Under the pieces are notes generated by a model. That model had not been told where the DNA came from and did no database searches. It saw nothing but the letters and a program-made list of their open reading frames with translations. Below, in pieces: positions 1-14,800 of a stretch of DNA of 64,000 nt; the first letter of the stretch is position 1; each line of letters begins with the position of its first letter. Source of the stretch: Echiichthys vipera (lineage: Eukaryota; Chordata; Actinopteri; Perciformes; Trachinidae); NCBI GenBank assembly GCA_963691815.1, contig OY829662.1, positions 12,563,741-12,627,740 on the forward strand, written 5' to 3'. Both the position numbers and the translations under genes were made by a program.

Positions 1-1912
1 AAATAAAACAAAAAAAACGTCTACATTTATATTCAGATTTTGTGTCTATATGCATTCTGAAATAACCTGATTTCTTAAACAGCATGTTTAAACAAACACA
101 GTTTCTGTAATCTGGAGAGGATTAGAAAAACAAACAATTTTGCCCAGCTAGAGGTCTCCTGGCAAGCTATAGGCCAGTCTCAATAAGTTACTAAGTTATT
201 AACTTTTAATGAGCTTGACAACTTTGCCAGCCGCAATAATTTCCATTTTTCCTTTTTCCTGGTGTCCCTCTAACAAAGAGACTGGATGATAAGAGTTTTC
301 ACATCTGTTTCCACTGACCCCTCTCGCTTCCTCAGCGTAATGAGGAGTTAACCCTTGTCTCGTGTGGTTTTAGTCACTTGTCAGCCGCACACTCTCTGTG
401 TGAGGAGGCGTACCCCTGCCGATACCCAGAGAGCTGCAGGAGAGCCCTGTGAGGAGCAAGTTAGAGGACACGCTAGTTGAGATTCGGAGGTACAAAGACA
501 AAGATGGAATTGATTTCAATGCCAAACGCCACAGCTGCCGAGGGGGAACACTTCATACCGAATGACCGAATGTGTCGAACCATGTGTGGGACAATTTATC
601 GGCCAGCAAAATTTGTTATTGTGACAGAACTAGCAATGTAAAGATGTAACCAGGTCTCTAATTGGCTTTTTTCATGTGAATAATTTAATTTATTTAAAAA
701 AAGTCTTAAGTGTATCTTTTGGCAAAATATTGGCGCTTCACACAAATCTTCAAACCTTCAGCATGGAAGATCTACACGAATACCACAGTTTTAAAAATAG
801 TGTCACTGATTCAGTATCCGACCAAATGTCTCCCCTTCTGTTTCTGCATTATGGCGTTGAATAATGGCAAGGGAAGTGTTTTTGTGATGTCACATTAAGG
901 TTGACCTTTTGGAAATAAAATGTCACCACTTCATTATGCTTATCTTATTACACGTTTGTGTGTCATAATTAGGATAGATATTCCTGAGCTGTGGCCAAAA
1001 ATGAATTTTGTGAGGTTACAGTGACCTTGGCCAAACTCTAATCAGTTCATCCTTGAGTCAAAGTGAACATTTGTGCCAAATTTGATGACATTCCCTCCAG
1101 GGTTTCCTGAGAGATCAGGATCGTTCATGTTCACAAGCATGGAACATACATACCAACAATAAACCAAAAATGGCCAAGGTTGTTGCCAGTGTGGAGGCAT
1201 AGAAGTCTAAATAAGCCCCTTTGTTTACAGATAGAGCTAATTAAATAGGTCTGGGATGAATAAAAAAGGACACTCTGCTCAGTACATCTTTAGATTTCAA
1301 GATAAAGATGTTAATTATGTGCAAAAACCTGAGTGGGAGTCTATCACATTCACTCTAATATCGCCAAGTCGGTTCTCAGCATCTGTGCTGAACATCGGTT
1401 CAGCAGCTGACTCACAAACTTTATTTTGCTGCGAATAAATTCCCTGAAGTGTCTGAGTCTATTCATTAACTGCTGTCATAAATGTACACAGCTTATCTAC
1501 CTTCCCACTGTCACAATGTTTTCGATGAATGTGTTTACATTCATGCTCTTGAGTGGGTGTTCACAGAATGACAGCTCCATGTACAACAAATAAACAACAA
1601 ATCAACCTTGTCAATTGCTTGATGTTTTTTGATTAAACTAGACTGTATTTGTAATTTCTCATAATGAGAAGAACCTCAGATAAGCCCTGTCACTTATGCA
1701 CATATTCATTTTAGTTTTTTTTATTGTATGTTTGTTACTATGATGTTTTAATTGTGCAAAAAATAAGCAAAAGCATTGAGTCAATCTGCGTCAATGCATA
1801 TGTATGCATTGATGTTGATGAGTTTGTATAAACAAGCAATTTCTCAAAGGTATGTATTAGGTGTGTGTGCCGGTATAGATGTTTGCATATGCATCCTTCT
1901 TTCAAAGCTGAC
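1..1912 (-). other. prkar1b intron downstream of coding exon 2 (continues off window)
   Basis: No exon recognised on either strand. Apart from the dispersed repeat at 885-1180, nothing was identified. Confidence 0.7.
885..1180 (+). repeat. Dispersed teleost repeat fragment (CAGTGACCTTGG / TTTGTGCCAAATTTG type)
   Basis: The stretch with CAGTGACCTTGGCCAAA, CTAATCAGTTCATCCTTGAG, CATTTGTGCCAAATTTGA and TTCCCTCCAGGG resembles a very common fish interspersed repeat, recognised from memory. It is diverged and its boundaries are approximate. Confidence 0.5.
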
Positions 1913-4900
1913 CTTGCGTACGTAACTGACAGCGTCCTCTTCAGTGTAGACCTCGGCGCTGACCCCTCCCCTGCGGCGCCGGGCCTTAACAACAGGGTTG
2001 GGCGGTGGGGGAGAAACCTCATCATCGTGTGAGTCCGACTGGCTGTTAGATTTCTGGCGTGCCATGATCTGCTTGCATTCTTCCTGTAAAAACAAGAGGA
2101 GAGACAAGACTATTAGAGGGACCAAGAGAGAGGCACACAGAGAGGGACAGAGGTGAGTAAGGTAAATAAGCAGGTGTTCTATCAAAACAGTGCCCCGTTA
2201 AAAAAATCTTTAAAGGTCCCATAGCACGCTCATTTTCAGGTTATCACTTCTATTTAGGGTTTCTACTAGAACATGTTAACATGTTTTAAACACATTTTTC
2301 TCTTACTGTCTGTCTGAATATACCTTTATTCACTTTCTGTCTAAAACGCTCCATTTTAGCGCCTGTCCCTTTAAGACCCCTCCTGAATGAGCCCCGTCTG
2401 CTCCGATTGGTCAGCGTTTACGGGTCTTCAGCATCTGCGCTCTCTGCATTTCTGTATCGTTATCGCAGACTGTAACTGTAGTGGCACTTTCTACCTTTAT
2501 ATTGTACAGTTGTGACATCACAACCAACAGAAGTCCCAATAGCTCGGTTAAAGGCACAGTATCCGAATATGGGCTGTGGGCATTTCTCTGTATATTGAGT
2601 AAGTATTTTGTATTTATATAGCACCTCGAATATGGTACCCTTTAATGCGCAAAACAGGTGCATGTGAAGGAGAATAGATGCAACAACTATTGTAACTTCA
2701 GGCAAGACAAACAAGATCAACTGAGAGCCTCTTTTATTCTTTTACTTCACAAACAATCACATGCAGACGGGCTGAAAAACCTCACTGTCTAACAACAAGC
2801 ATCATGTGGATTCTTTAAAAAAGGTCAGATTACATAACAGGTTTGTCTAAACCTCAGAGAAAGTACAGTGAACATGTCCTAGTCCTGAGTGCACACTGTC
2901 TGGACATCTGGCTGCTATGGCATCAAGTGAAAGCCATCAAATATTAACATCTGGGGGCCTGAACATGCGGAGAGAAGACGGCTCAGCCAAGTACTCGCCT
3001 CCTATCAGAAAATGAACAACATGGAATAAAGACATCAAAGGGGAGATAGGGTGCCTCCGTCTGGCTGATGTTTCAACTGCTGAACACTCTTCAGGTGATT
3101 AAATATTGATTGCACATTTTGATTAACGCATTTGCATCAGTACACAATAAAACCACTGTAGGCTTGTTAATGTGAGAGAGCTGTGAGATTCTGTGATACA
3201 AGGGCAATGGGATAACAGTATGTGCAAAGGTAGCCAACATCTACTGCTTTGTTTATTTCTACACAGTATCTGTGTAATGATACACAATGACTGGTGATGT
3301 GTGTGTGTGTGTGTGTGTGTGTGGACCTGCTGGCACTGTGTATGTATTCCTTTATTTGAGTGCATTAGTGTCTCTACAGTAATAGCACAGCAGGGATTGA
3401 GGTGGCAGCGGTATTATTCACCGCCACATGTTTTGGTAAAGTAACAATTTCATCTGTTTGCTGGTTCGCTGCATTGCTGCTGTGTCAGAAAAAAACAAAT
3501 GTGTCTCAAAGGGACAGGACTCCAGACAGGCAAGTAACAAGAGGTGAAAGTCTCAGACCTCTTGTTCTTGTACTGCGGTACAGAAACACCACATCGAAAG
3601 CAATAAACAGAACCAGAAAGAGACATCATGTAAAGACAGAGAAAGGCAGCGTGATGATTGGTCTGGTTAGGGGCTCTGGTGGGCTCCGTGACGTGAACAA
3701 GCTGGGTTTGCAACAACGTAGGGTACATTTTTATCTTTGTTTAATCATGATACAAACATTGAGCGATTTTCAGTTTGCTTTTTATTTTATTTAATATTTC
3801 TTTATTTCGTTTATTTTAACAAGGGGTTATGGACACTCCTGACCAAGAAGATATGCTGCAGACATTATTGAGTCAAAACCAATTAGACTGGAGTCTGTTG
3901 TCAAGGCTCTGTTGCCAGTGCAGTTAACACGACCACAAATCACAATGGTGCCAATTTGCACGGGAATCATAAGACTGCTGTGATGAGCTAAATATGGCAG
4001 GTCATTTGCAGTGGAATTTTTACTTTACAAATTAAGGTCATGGCAGATTTGCATTTGATTAAGATTTACAGATGAGCTCCCTTATTACAAATTACTACAG
4101 GGCATTTCAGAATGTTTGTAAACAACAGGCGTCAAGATACTTCCGGGTAGGAGAACGAGAGTAGCTTCCACTGACCTGAAGCGATCCATCCGGCTACTGT
4201 AAACAGTGTTACATAGTTAAAAATGACAACGTGTTGTGTTTGGGGTTGCCCCACCTGATACACAGCAAAAGTGTAGGGTTTTATCGATTTCCTTCAGAAA
4301 AAAATTAATGTATACAGCAGAACCTGTGGGTGAGGAGGTAAAAGTGAGTGGCTGTTGTTAAAGTATGAGTGCTACAGAGATGACCACAAGACTTCTAACG
4401 TGGCAGACTAGGAACAAACCTCCATCATTGTGTTTGTGGAGACATTTTCTTACAGATAACAGATCTGTGTCTCCAGGTGGAAGGTTTTTGGCTAAATTTT
4501 ATCAAACTTTCTGTTAAACCTAAATATAAACCAAATATAAATGATGGTGTAATGTTTAGAGCTTATTTAATGGTGTTAAATTTATCTTTGTGTTTACAAG
4601 AGTGGTCAAAAGGACGCTAACACTGGTGAATTAGCCGTTTGCTGCTCTCGGCCCTTGTCGGACACCTCGATCTCCTCACCGTAAACACTGGGAGCTGCTG
4701 GTCGTCCACATTACCATCAATGTTGTGAAAACATGCAGGACCATACTTCAGTCCTTCACGATAAAATAAGATGCTTTAACAGCTCCAAAATAAACCGTAA
4801 AGTCTCCTTAATTTACATTTTTAATAGAAACCACCACCTGAGCCACTCAGGCTGAGCGTCACCCAAACGTTCTTACTGCTTCTCTCAAAAAAGTCACTTT

Positions 4901-5444
4901 AGTTTACAAAATGTAAACTAAGTGTTTACATTTTACTAAGTGTAAATAAACGCTAGTTGCAGCCCTGGGTCGGTCTTCTTGACCATGATATTTAAGATCA
5001 GTTATATCTATGAATAAAACAATGCACTTAGGTGTTATTAACTTGTGATTTTAGTAACCAATTTATTTGGGCTGTGTTGACACAATAAACAATGCAAATT
5101 GTATAAAGCATGTTGTATTCTATAACCTATTAATATTTAGTCGATGACTGATCATTAGCAGGACAGCAATCAGTTAAGAGAATTGCTTGTTCACACCACC
5201 AGGAGCAAATGCAGACTACAGATGCAAAGAGAGTCCTCCTCCTTGAGTTCACAGCAACTCTAAATTTTGGAGTGCATAATGTATAATTAAAGTACAAAAG
5301 TAGAAAACTGTGAGACAACTTTTTTCTCTGCAAAACTGTAGAGGGGAGAAGGAAAAAGGGAAGACCTGGAGCAGCTGGGAGCAGTGTGATTACCCAGTGC
5401 CCTGAGCAGGGAACAGAAATTGCTGCTGCTTCACTCTGCTCATT

Positions 5445-5516
<72 letters not shown>

Positions 5517-5784
5517 CTGTGACAGAGAGTTTGCAAAGATGACAGGAACACAGAGAGCCGGAGCGAGAGGTGGAGAGGGTAGGTGAGGAGACTGTCATAT
5601 TAACGGAAAACTGAGACAAACTAAAATGTCAAATCAAGACCTCAGCACATCCTTGCCCATCAGCATAATGTAATGGGGACGGGGACAGTAATACAGCAAC
5701 ACAATAATGAGACCAATGACACCTCAGCCCACACTTTTGCCCGCTCTTTGGGTTGGTATCCTTTCATCTAATGATCTTTTTGTC

Positions 5785-5825
<41 letters not shown>

Positions 5826-8800
5826 CACTCTGTTTGACTTTGTGTCTCTCCTGCTGATCACACCCTAAGGTTACTGTGATGCTCTGCTCAGTGTCTGTGT
5901 AAAACAGTGCGATAATGCACATCACACACACGCACACAAACGTACATATGCACGCTTCTTGCTTACGCAGAGTCACTGCCTGAGGGAGCACAGCCAGCAG
6001 AAGGAAAAGAGAGATGGTAGAGCCAGAGAGCAGCATCAAAACATGCGCACACACAACCTCACAAACATATGCACAGGCAGACTGCGGGGGAAAGAGCTCA
6101 CACACTCCAGCTTAATCAAGGTGGAAAGGTCTGAAATCAGTTGACGCACAACAGTCTCTAAAGACAGCGAATGCATAACCGAACCAAACACAAGACTCTC
6201 TCTTTCTTTCAAGCACTGTAAATAGATGCATATTTCTCTACTCACTAAAAACACTACAGGTCCCGTTAAAATGCTTTGACAACAAACACAGTATTGTAAA
6301 CAACTTGCTCCTGCATCTATGAGACTATACGGTTAGCTCCAGGAAGCTAACTAAAAGCTAGGTTTGTCAGCAGAGGTATTTACCATGGCATGGAGGGCCC
6401 CAGGCGTGCTGTTTGTCCCTCAGCCTGTCAGAGGAACCACGCATCAAGTGTGAGTGTGTCAAAGTGTGCATGGGAATCAACACACCTGGATCCCCATCTC
6501 ATACACACCTGACACACATGTCACACCGCAGCATCTTGCCATACTAGCACAGCGACCGCTGTGTGTATGTTTGCGTGTGTGTGTGTGTGTGTGTGTGTGT
6601 GCACGCACTCAGGCTTGAGTGTGTGTGTGAGTCCAAGTTTGTGTGTGAGAGAGAGAGCGTGAGTGCCAAAAATGCCTGCTATCCCCGCGACACAGCAGCT
6701 AAAGAACGAGACTACTGATGAAAACACTGATCACAGCAAAAAGCCTGTCTCTCCATCGCTTCTGCGCAACTCTCTGTCTCTGCTCTCCAGCCCTCTCTCC
6801 CTTTCCCTTCCTCCCTCTCTCTCTCACGCACACACTCGCAATCTGGTGGCGCTTCCCCCCTGTCACTATGACAACTGGATACCGTGAGCATCCTGAATAG
6901 TTGGTGTTGAGTCTGAGTATGTAGCAACGTCGGCTCACACGCACCTACATTCACACACACCAGCTCTGACGCCTGTTGACAAATTGTAACTCTCTCACTT
7001 TAGTGATTCACTTCACAGAAGGGAGAACTTCACTCCCCTCAATACAGACTTCTGTTCTTCATGTATTGCACCAGTGAATGGCTCCAAACATTTCCAGAAG
7101 GATGCATCATCGTCCCATACATTCCCAGTGTGTGCCAGACACTGTTCTGTACCATGCAGTGTCCTCCTCGCTCCTTACTGGTCACCGGCCCCACCCACAC
7201 GCTTTCCTCTTAGGTCAGAGGATAATCAGACATCAAGCGAGGACTTTGTGTCTGGTTCCAACAAGTCTTCATATGGTCCTGGCCCCAGTGCTCAAACGTG
7301 TGCAGCAGGATTTCTGATGTCTCCAAAGTGTAAATGTATAGTAGGCTTCATTAGTCCAAGGTGAGCTGAGCACAGCAGCAGAGGCAAACTTGTTGTTGTT
7401 TTTTGCTCTAACTCTTTTGTAATAACACACAGGCTGGGCAGTTTGAGGCAATGCCATTTATCATTTCCAGGGCTATGCACAGTAACTAAGCAAAACACAT
7501 CTGCAGTTGTTTTTTACAAATGTTAGACCTTTTTCTTCTATCCTATCTCAATTTTATAGTATCAGTTCTATTTAAAATAATGTGGAAGGTCCCATATTAT
7601 GCTCATTTCCAAGTTCATACTTTTCTTCCACATAAAAGCTTTGATTTTAATTTAATGTTTTAGAAAAACATATTCATTTACTACCTGTCTGAATATAGCT
7701 GTATGTACCCTCTGTTTGAAACACTCTGTTTTGGCACCTGTCTCTTTAAACCTCTCTCCTAGTCTGCTCCATTTTCCAGGGCTTCTGCATCCACTCTCAA
7801 TGTGTATCTGCATCGTTATTGCAGCCGCGGAATCACTGTAACATTACTGTAGAAGAACTTTCTCCCTATATATAGTAAAGTTGTGACATCACAACCTTAC
7901 AGAAGTCCTGATGGCTTGTTTAACAGCAACGTTTCTGAAATGTGCATTTCTCTTTAAATTGACTGTTTTTATACTTTCACAATATTTATATAACACCGAC
8001 CCTCGACCTCTTTTATAATTAAAAAAAAAGAAATCTCCCTTTTTACAAGATAGGAGCTTTAACAAATCTTTTCAAAAAGCACTCCTCTTTTATTATAATG
8101 TCATCTATATTTACAAGTATATTTTCTACTCTATTACCAGTGCTATAAGCCTATATCAGACTCTCTCTCCCCCTCTCTCCCTCCCTCTTGCCTCAGCTCT
8201 CCCTGCGTCATCATCTGCGGCTAAGTGCCAGAGAGCGCGAGAGGGGGGGGGGTTCAGGCGTAAGCAGGACACAGAAGCTCTGTTAAAAGTGGGTTTTCCA
8301 TTAGAGACACATTGACTGTGGGTCACAGATTTAGCCCAGAAATATAGACAAAGACAAAAAATGACATGCATGCAATCCCATCGTCCCTCTCTCAATCAAA
8401 CGTCACTGTTATTAAACCATTATCAATTTCAGCTTCAGCTCATTTATGGAAGATGAGTCATGTTAAAATTGGCCTCTCCTGTTTTGTTCATTTGCTAAAC
8501 CAATTTCCACCAAGCAGATATGAACAAAAATTATGACTAACTCTCACCCTAATAGTTATATGACTAACCACCCAAAATGCTGAGCACAAAAGCGTTGAGC
8601 CCATCAGAGAGCCTCAGTGGGCTTGCAGTACAAACACATTCAAATATCTATTCTTCCAAGTTAATTTCTGATATTAGTTAGAAAAACGGAAGCATCCATA
8701 GGGAGTTACCTTAGGTAGCCCTAATCCAGTGACGAGACAATTTCACTCTCCACTGCCGGAGCTGAAAGCATGCGAGTGAACCAAAAACAACAAGGCGTCG

Positions 8801-11800
8801 CACACACACACACAAACACACACACACACACACACACACACAGGTAATGAAGCATGGAGAGCTGATCCACCAGCGAGAGCTAACAGTCTACTCATCACTC
8901 TGTTCCCCACCATTACAGTACCACAATGGACTGAAATGCAGTGCTGACTCCTGACTATGAAATAATGTTCACTCTCTATGCAACACACACGCACACACAA
9001 ACTTGCTGTCTCGCTATCCTAATGGTAACTCTCCATTCATTTTTCTGCTGAAATTTAACTATTAAGAAACACTCATTTGAACCTTTACAAGCCAAGTCTC
9101 CACTTTTTTATTTTATTTCTAAAATAATCCTAAAACGGGACCATCCCCAAGTAATTGTGGGGGCTGACAGCAAAGACTCATAGCATGAGCAGGACTCATA
9201 CCCTGCTACACACAAGTACGGTTTTCTCATGCTTGCAGGATGTTTGCGGGAGTTCTTTCGGTATTAAGGGTTTGCTGCTGTCAAGTTTTTTGAGTACTTT
9301 CAGTCAGTCAGTCTACAAGAGGAGTTTCACATCTATCAAGGCTGTACCATGCAGCCTATTAATCCAGAATTGAAAAGAGAATTCTTTAGAGCTGGAATAG
9401 TGTCAAATAGTCAACTGAAGGAAAATTAATCAGCAACACTTTTGCTAATGAGTTAATTATTTCAGTAATTTCTGTTGTTGTTTCCTTTGTCTGTAATATT
9501 AAACGTAATACCTTTGCAGCCCTGCCCTGTTTTTTTAATGCATTCTAGTAATAACAAATGATGCCACCTGCTTTACCAATGCTCTGACTTGATGTTGTCA
9601 TTGGTTAAATGCTCAAGAAAACATCCTTAGCCTGATTCAAGTGTAGTGTCTGTACCCATCTCGTTTTCTGTCTCTGTCCTAGTGCTTTACATCTCAGTGC
9701 TGCTGTACACATACCAACTACAGATAAGTTGGGGAGGGGTGAGGGATGCAACGGGTAGATGAGAGAGGACAAAGAAGGACCACCAGTGAAACAGGGGCTG
9801 GGGGTCCGATTTACCTGTAGGGGCCCCAAGGTGGGCTAAGGAGGAGGTTTAGGCCTGGGTCACTGCATGCACCCTAGCATGGTGGTGATGAGTGAACACA
9901 GAGGCTGGAGACGCTAATTACACTGTGCTACAAAACATACACCATACACACATGGGAACTAGACCAGTTCTGTGAATAATGATCTGTGCATACACATCAC
10001 TGGTACATACATATATATTGATCTAAATAGTCTAAGAGCAGAAAAAGAAATAAACGGAAAAGTAGAAGTTAGGGGAGATAAACCAATGCTACACCTAATT
10101 TTCCTCTCAATGCTCTCAGCGGACTCAACAAACAACCAAACCCTCCTGACAAATTGTCAATCAGAGGCCTTTGAAGAGACTGGCGGATTTGTTATGGTAG
10201 GTCCTGGTGACAGCTGAATGGCTGGCAGCACAGAAAGGCTTCTCATCTTACAGGGGCCGGCGAGACAGTGGCTGACTGACCGATAGATTGACAGACAGAG
10301 AGTGAGGAACCCTCTCTTAATGCAATGTGATGGGATTATTCAGAGCAGAGCTTATGCAGCATGGTTTATTTGATTTACTCAGAATACTTTATGATGTTAA
10401 GGAAAGCTAGGCGCCAATAATCAATGCAACACTGGCCTACATACAGTCAAGATGTAGAGCATGGATGTATATAAAGAGAACAAGGTACAGTGTTCATGGC
10501 GGAGCGTCGTTTATTCCTATAAAAGTTGCTCGGTGAAGCCACAAAATTTCACCAGCCACATATAAAATACCAGGATGATCGGGACTCCTTCCGCGTCGTG
10601 TGACCCATTAGAGTAGGCACACTGCAAACTTTCGCAAGACGACGGATAGGAATCCAACGAATAGGAATCCAACGAATAGGAATCCAATGAATAGGAATCC
10701 AACGAATAGGAATCCAACGAATAGGAATCCAATGAATAGGAATCCAACAAATAGGGATTTGGCCACTGGAAAAATTGTCTTAAAAGCCTGGCGCACTTCC
10801 TGGGGCCTCTGATGTAGAGACACCAGGGGTGTGAAGAGACACTGAGCTAACGAGAACGAGACCAGATGAGATTTTAACTCTATTTTTAACTGTGAGTATT
10901 TTCTTTAGAGCTGCGGTTGATTTTAGCAGAGAGCTGGGATGGTGCTGCAGGTGTCTTTGCATAGTGCTTGTGTTAGCCGCATTAGCCCTGAAGTTAAAGG
11001 GTTTGATAAATACAATCCTCCAAATAACAATTATATAATTTAAATACCACTTTTCAGTAGTTCGGTAATTAATAAGGATGTAATAAAAATAACATGAATG
11101 TAATAGAAATAACATGAATAGTAAATAAATAACATAATATTATATTATATAAAAATATATATATAACTAAAAATAATAGAGATCATCTTGCAAGGGGATC
11201 ACTTATGAAAGACGAGATACTAGTGGATAAGACAACATTTGTATGGACAATGCTGCTGAGGAAAGAGAGGGGGATGAAAAGATGATGGATAAGATGGATA
11301 AGGGAGAAATGTGAAAAGCCGGGAATGAAGCATGGGACTCAAACTTATGACTGCCCTGTGAGCATAAAGATCACAGGGAACATTGTGCTTAAAATAGCAG
11401 ATACAATACCAACACAAACAAAACCACAAACAGATAAACACACACACAAAGAAAGCTTAAAATGTTTAAGGGCCTCTTTAAATAAATGCTAAACCTGTTT
11501 ACCTTATTAATGGGGAACAACTCCATAAAAGATGATAAAGCAACATTTGTAATGGGTTATAAGTTTTGATTTGAGATCACAGAACAGAGCCAAGACATGT
11601 AGTCATCCGAATATGGTGCTAAGAATCTTGTCCAAGCACCCCACACGTACAGATGGAGATGAGGAGCGACAGCTGTCATGCAGTGAACATTTGGTTGCCA
11701 ACCCAGGTGGTGTGTTCATGATCAAAGTGTTGATGGAGGAGGAGAGAGTTGCATCTAAAGTCATCGGATATGTTATCACAGAAAGTAATAATCATAGTAA

Positions 11801-14800
11801 TAGACAGAAAAAGAGTAGAGGGGAAAGTAAAGGATATTCTGCGAAAATAAAGTGCTACAAAAGGAACATTCAAATGCCAAGTCTTTGCGAGTTGATTTTC
11901 ATAAATGTGGACAGACAAAGCCAGTTGGCATACTACAGAAAAAACTGTCTAGCCTTGTGAAGATGCAATGGACCAAATTCAATAAACATCTGCGGTGGCA
12001 GCTGCCCACACACAGGTCTGTAATGATGCAGACTGATGAGGAAAAGGCCACCATTTCTTATTATGCACATGATCTTGGCCAAAAGGTCTGCAACAATAGA
12101 CCCTGCGTATCAGAAATCCATTCTCAGTTCATCCCTGTTTTAATATCTCTGCTGTTCATGAGAGACAACAAGTCCCATATTATGCTCATTTTTGGTTTAT
12201 ACTTGTATTCTGGGGTTTCTTCTAAAACATGTTAACATGCTTAAACGTTCAAAAACACATTATTTTTTTTCACTGAATATACCTGTATTCACAATGTCTG
12301 AAACACTTCATTTTAGCGCCTGTCTCTAAAAGTTGATCATTTTCTACGAAAAATTGTTTTCTTTTTCATATTTGCGCAAACTGTCATTATATTTTGACAG
12401 TGAAATGAGAGAGACGATTTGTGAAAAAGTAATGTATCCCTACCTCCATCTTTTGTTCCTGTCGGCTCCCAGAGCCCTCTCTGTGTGCTCCTAATGGCAT
12501 CTGTTAGTTTCAACCGCACCGGAAGAAAAACAACCACTCAGAGCAAAGGATTTTCCTAGCTTTTTATGCGAGAAATATGCAATACAGTAACAGAATATTG
12601 ATTCATATTTCATCAGTGATGCCTAGTTTCATCAGAGTTCATGAGCAGTCATTGATGCTGCGTCAGAGACTCCTTTGCTCTGATTGGTTGTTGGTTGGGT
12701 GCAGTGGATCTAGCAGTCTGTCTCATTGTGCAGTCAGACTATAGTGATACAATATTGAAAAAAAACTATTTTAACAGAAAGTTACCAAATTCATTTTAAG
12801 CCCCCCTCCCAAAGGGAGGGGGGCGATTGCTTTTATTGGTCAGCATTTCCAAGTCTTCAGCATTTGCACTTTCTTCATCTCTGCAATGTCATTGCAGCCG
12901 GGAGATGATTGTAACTGTAACGGCACTGTAAAGGTACTTACCTTCTATCTTGTGTAGTTGTGAAGTCACAACCGTGCAGCTTGTTTAAAAGAGTAGTTTC
13001 TGAATACGAGCTTTGTGCATTTCTCTGCGGATTGAGGGTTTTTAGACTTTCACAGTATTTATATAGCACCTCAACCTGCTTTATAATCAAAAGAAATAAT
13101 AAATCTCTTTTTACAATATGGGACCTTTAATAAGAAACAACCGTAATGTCTAATTACAGATATTCCACTGCAAGATAAACACCTGTGTCACACTTAGAGA
13201 ACATGAAAGTGAAAAACACACTAACAAACAGAAAACATCGGTTAAGGAATAGTCCTTTCAAAATTCTTTAAAACTCTACTAATGTATCACGGGGAATGCT
13301 GTGTTTTTACAATGGAGTGTGCCAAAAATTAAGTTTCACTGCTCAGAAAATTACACAGTGAGCTGAGCTGATAAGAGGTAAGAAGATGAGAACACCCATC
13401 TGCAACAGCTTCTGTTGTAAAAATCAGAGGCGTCATTACCATGCATAAATAGGCAGGATGACAGGGAGCGAGATGCCTGTTATTTTCCCAATCACAATGT
13501 CAGCTGAGTACCAAAGACATGTTATTATATGATAACAAAAGTTAAAAGACAAACTAGTAAGACTGATGATGTGCAAGTAAAAGAGAGACACCAAATAGAA
13601 ACAGACAGAAAGATAGAAAGCATGTAGAAGAAGACAGGAAAAACACACAACATCAAAGTACACAACTGGACAAAGGAGAAACAGAGGAGAGACAGAGAAA
13701 AGAGATCTTCCAGATAAGATTGTGAATGCCGTATGAAAAGGAACCTGTGCGGATATGAAATGAGGTTAGGTCTGAAAAAAATGTGGAGAAAGAATACCCC
13801 TCTAATCTAATTGGTATACAAAGAAATCCTGAACACATGAGATGAGAGATGGGATAAACTTTGTGAATAAAGGGGCTCATTCAATACAGGATAGACTACA
13901 GTCTATCTATCCTGTTGCCTAGGTTACCGCCTCTAGTGGGCAACGAGTGCTGACGAAAACAGCTGAAAGAGAAGAAAAAGAAACCTCGACAACAGAGGGT
14001 GCAGTGCAGGAGAAAATGTAATGAAAAAAGTACATTTTTATGTTTTCTCTTTGTGTTGGGAACATGAGCTTCCTGCCCTAAAAGGCGGCCAGAGTCACAC
14101 TTGATACACAACTTGAATTTTATAAGGTGTTATGAACTGTCTACAGGAACTGGCAACTTTGAGAACGAGAGATAAATAATTTGAATTTGAGCAATAGAGC
14201 ACTAATAAAGCTTAATTACTATAGAAGACAGACAATTAAATCTAGATTAAGTGGCTGTGAACCAAACGCTGTCCTGAAAGTTACCCCTGCGGAAGGGGGA
14301 AGGAGCACAATAAGCCTCTTAAACAACTGGGACATCACAAAAACATACATGGCCTGTTTGAATTCCATGAGTGACTGACCTCACAATACAAGCAGAGATT
14401 TGGAAAGCTTGATGGGAATAGAGTTGGACAAGTGTGGATCTTAAAAGACTGCTTGTACACACCAGGGGATTTTTTCACTGACCAACATTCAACAACTGGT
14501 TAAGCAATACTTTAGATCCTTACTACCTTGGAATGCTGTTTTGATCCTGACCTTTGACCTACGGGCAGGGACCAAGCGGCAACCTCCAGAGCTGTAATTT
14601 AGCCTGACCATTCAGCACTATTGCAGTTTCATAAAGACAATTGTCATGAAAAACACTGACACTTTTGCTGTTACAATATGTCGACAATATCAAATAAACG
14701 ACCTTTTCAATAGACTTAAATCTTGCTGTCACAATGAAACATACTAATTAGTAAAAAAACAAGTGAAATTTACAAACTGACCCAGTTTTAAAATTGCGAT

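Noticed and set aside
10517..10823. Minus-strand repeat proteins (SLDSY and FVGFL units)
   Set aside because: Arise from the 15-bp minisatellite, whose unit is a multiple of three; nothing suggests translation.
11571..11960. 129-codon plus-strand open frame in the prkar1b intron
   Set aside because: No recognisable family, Lys/Ser-rich composition of AT-rich DNA and no splice context.
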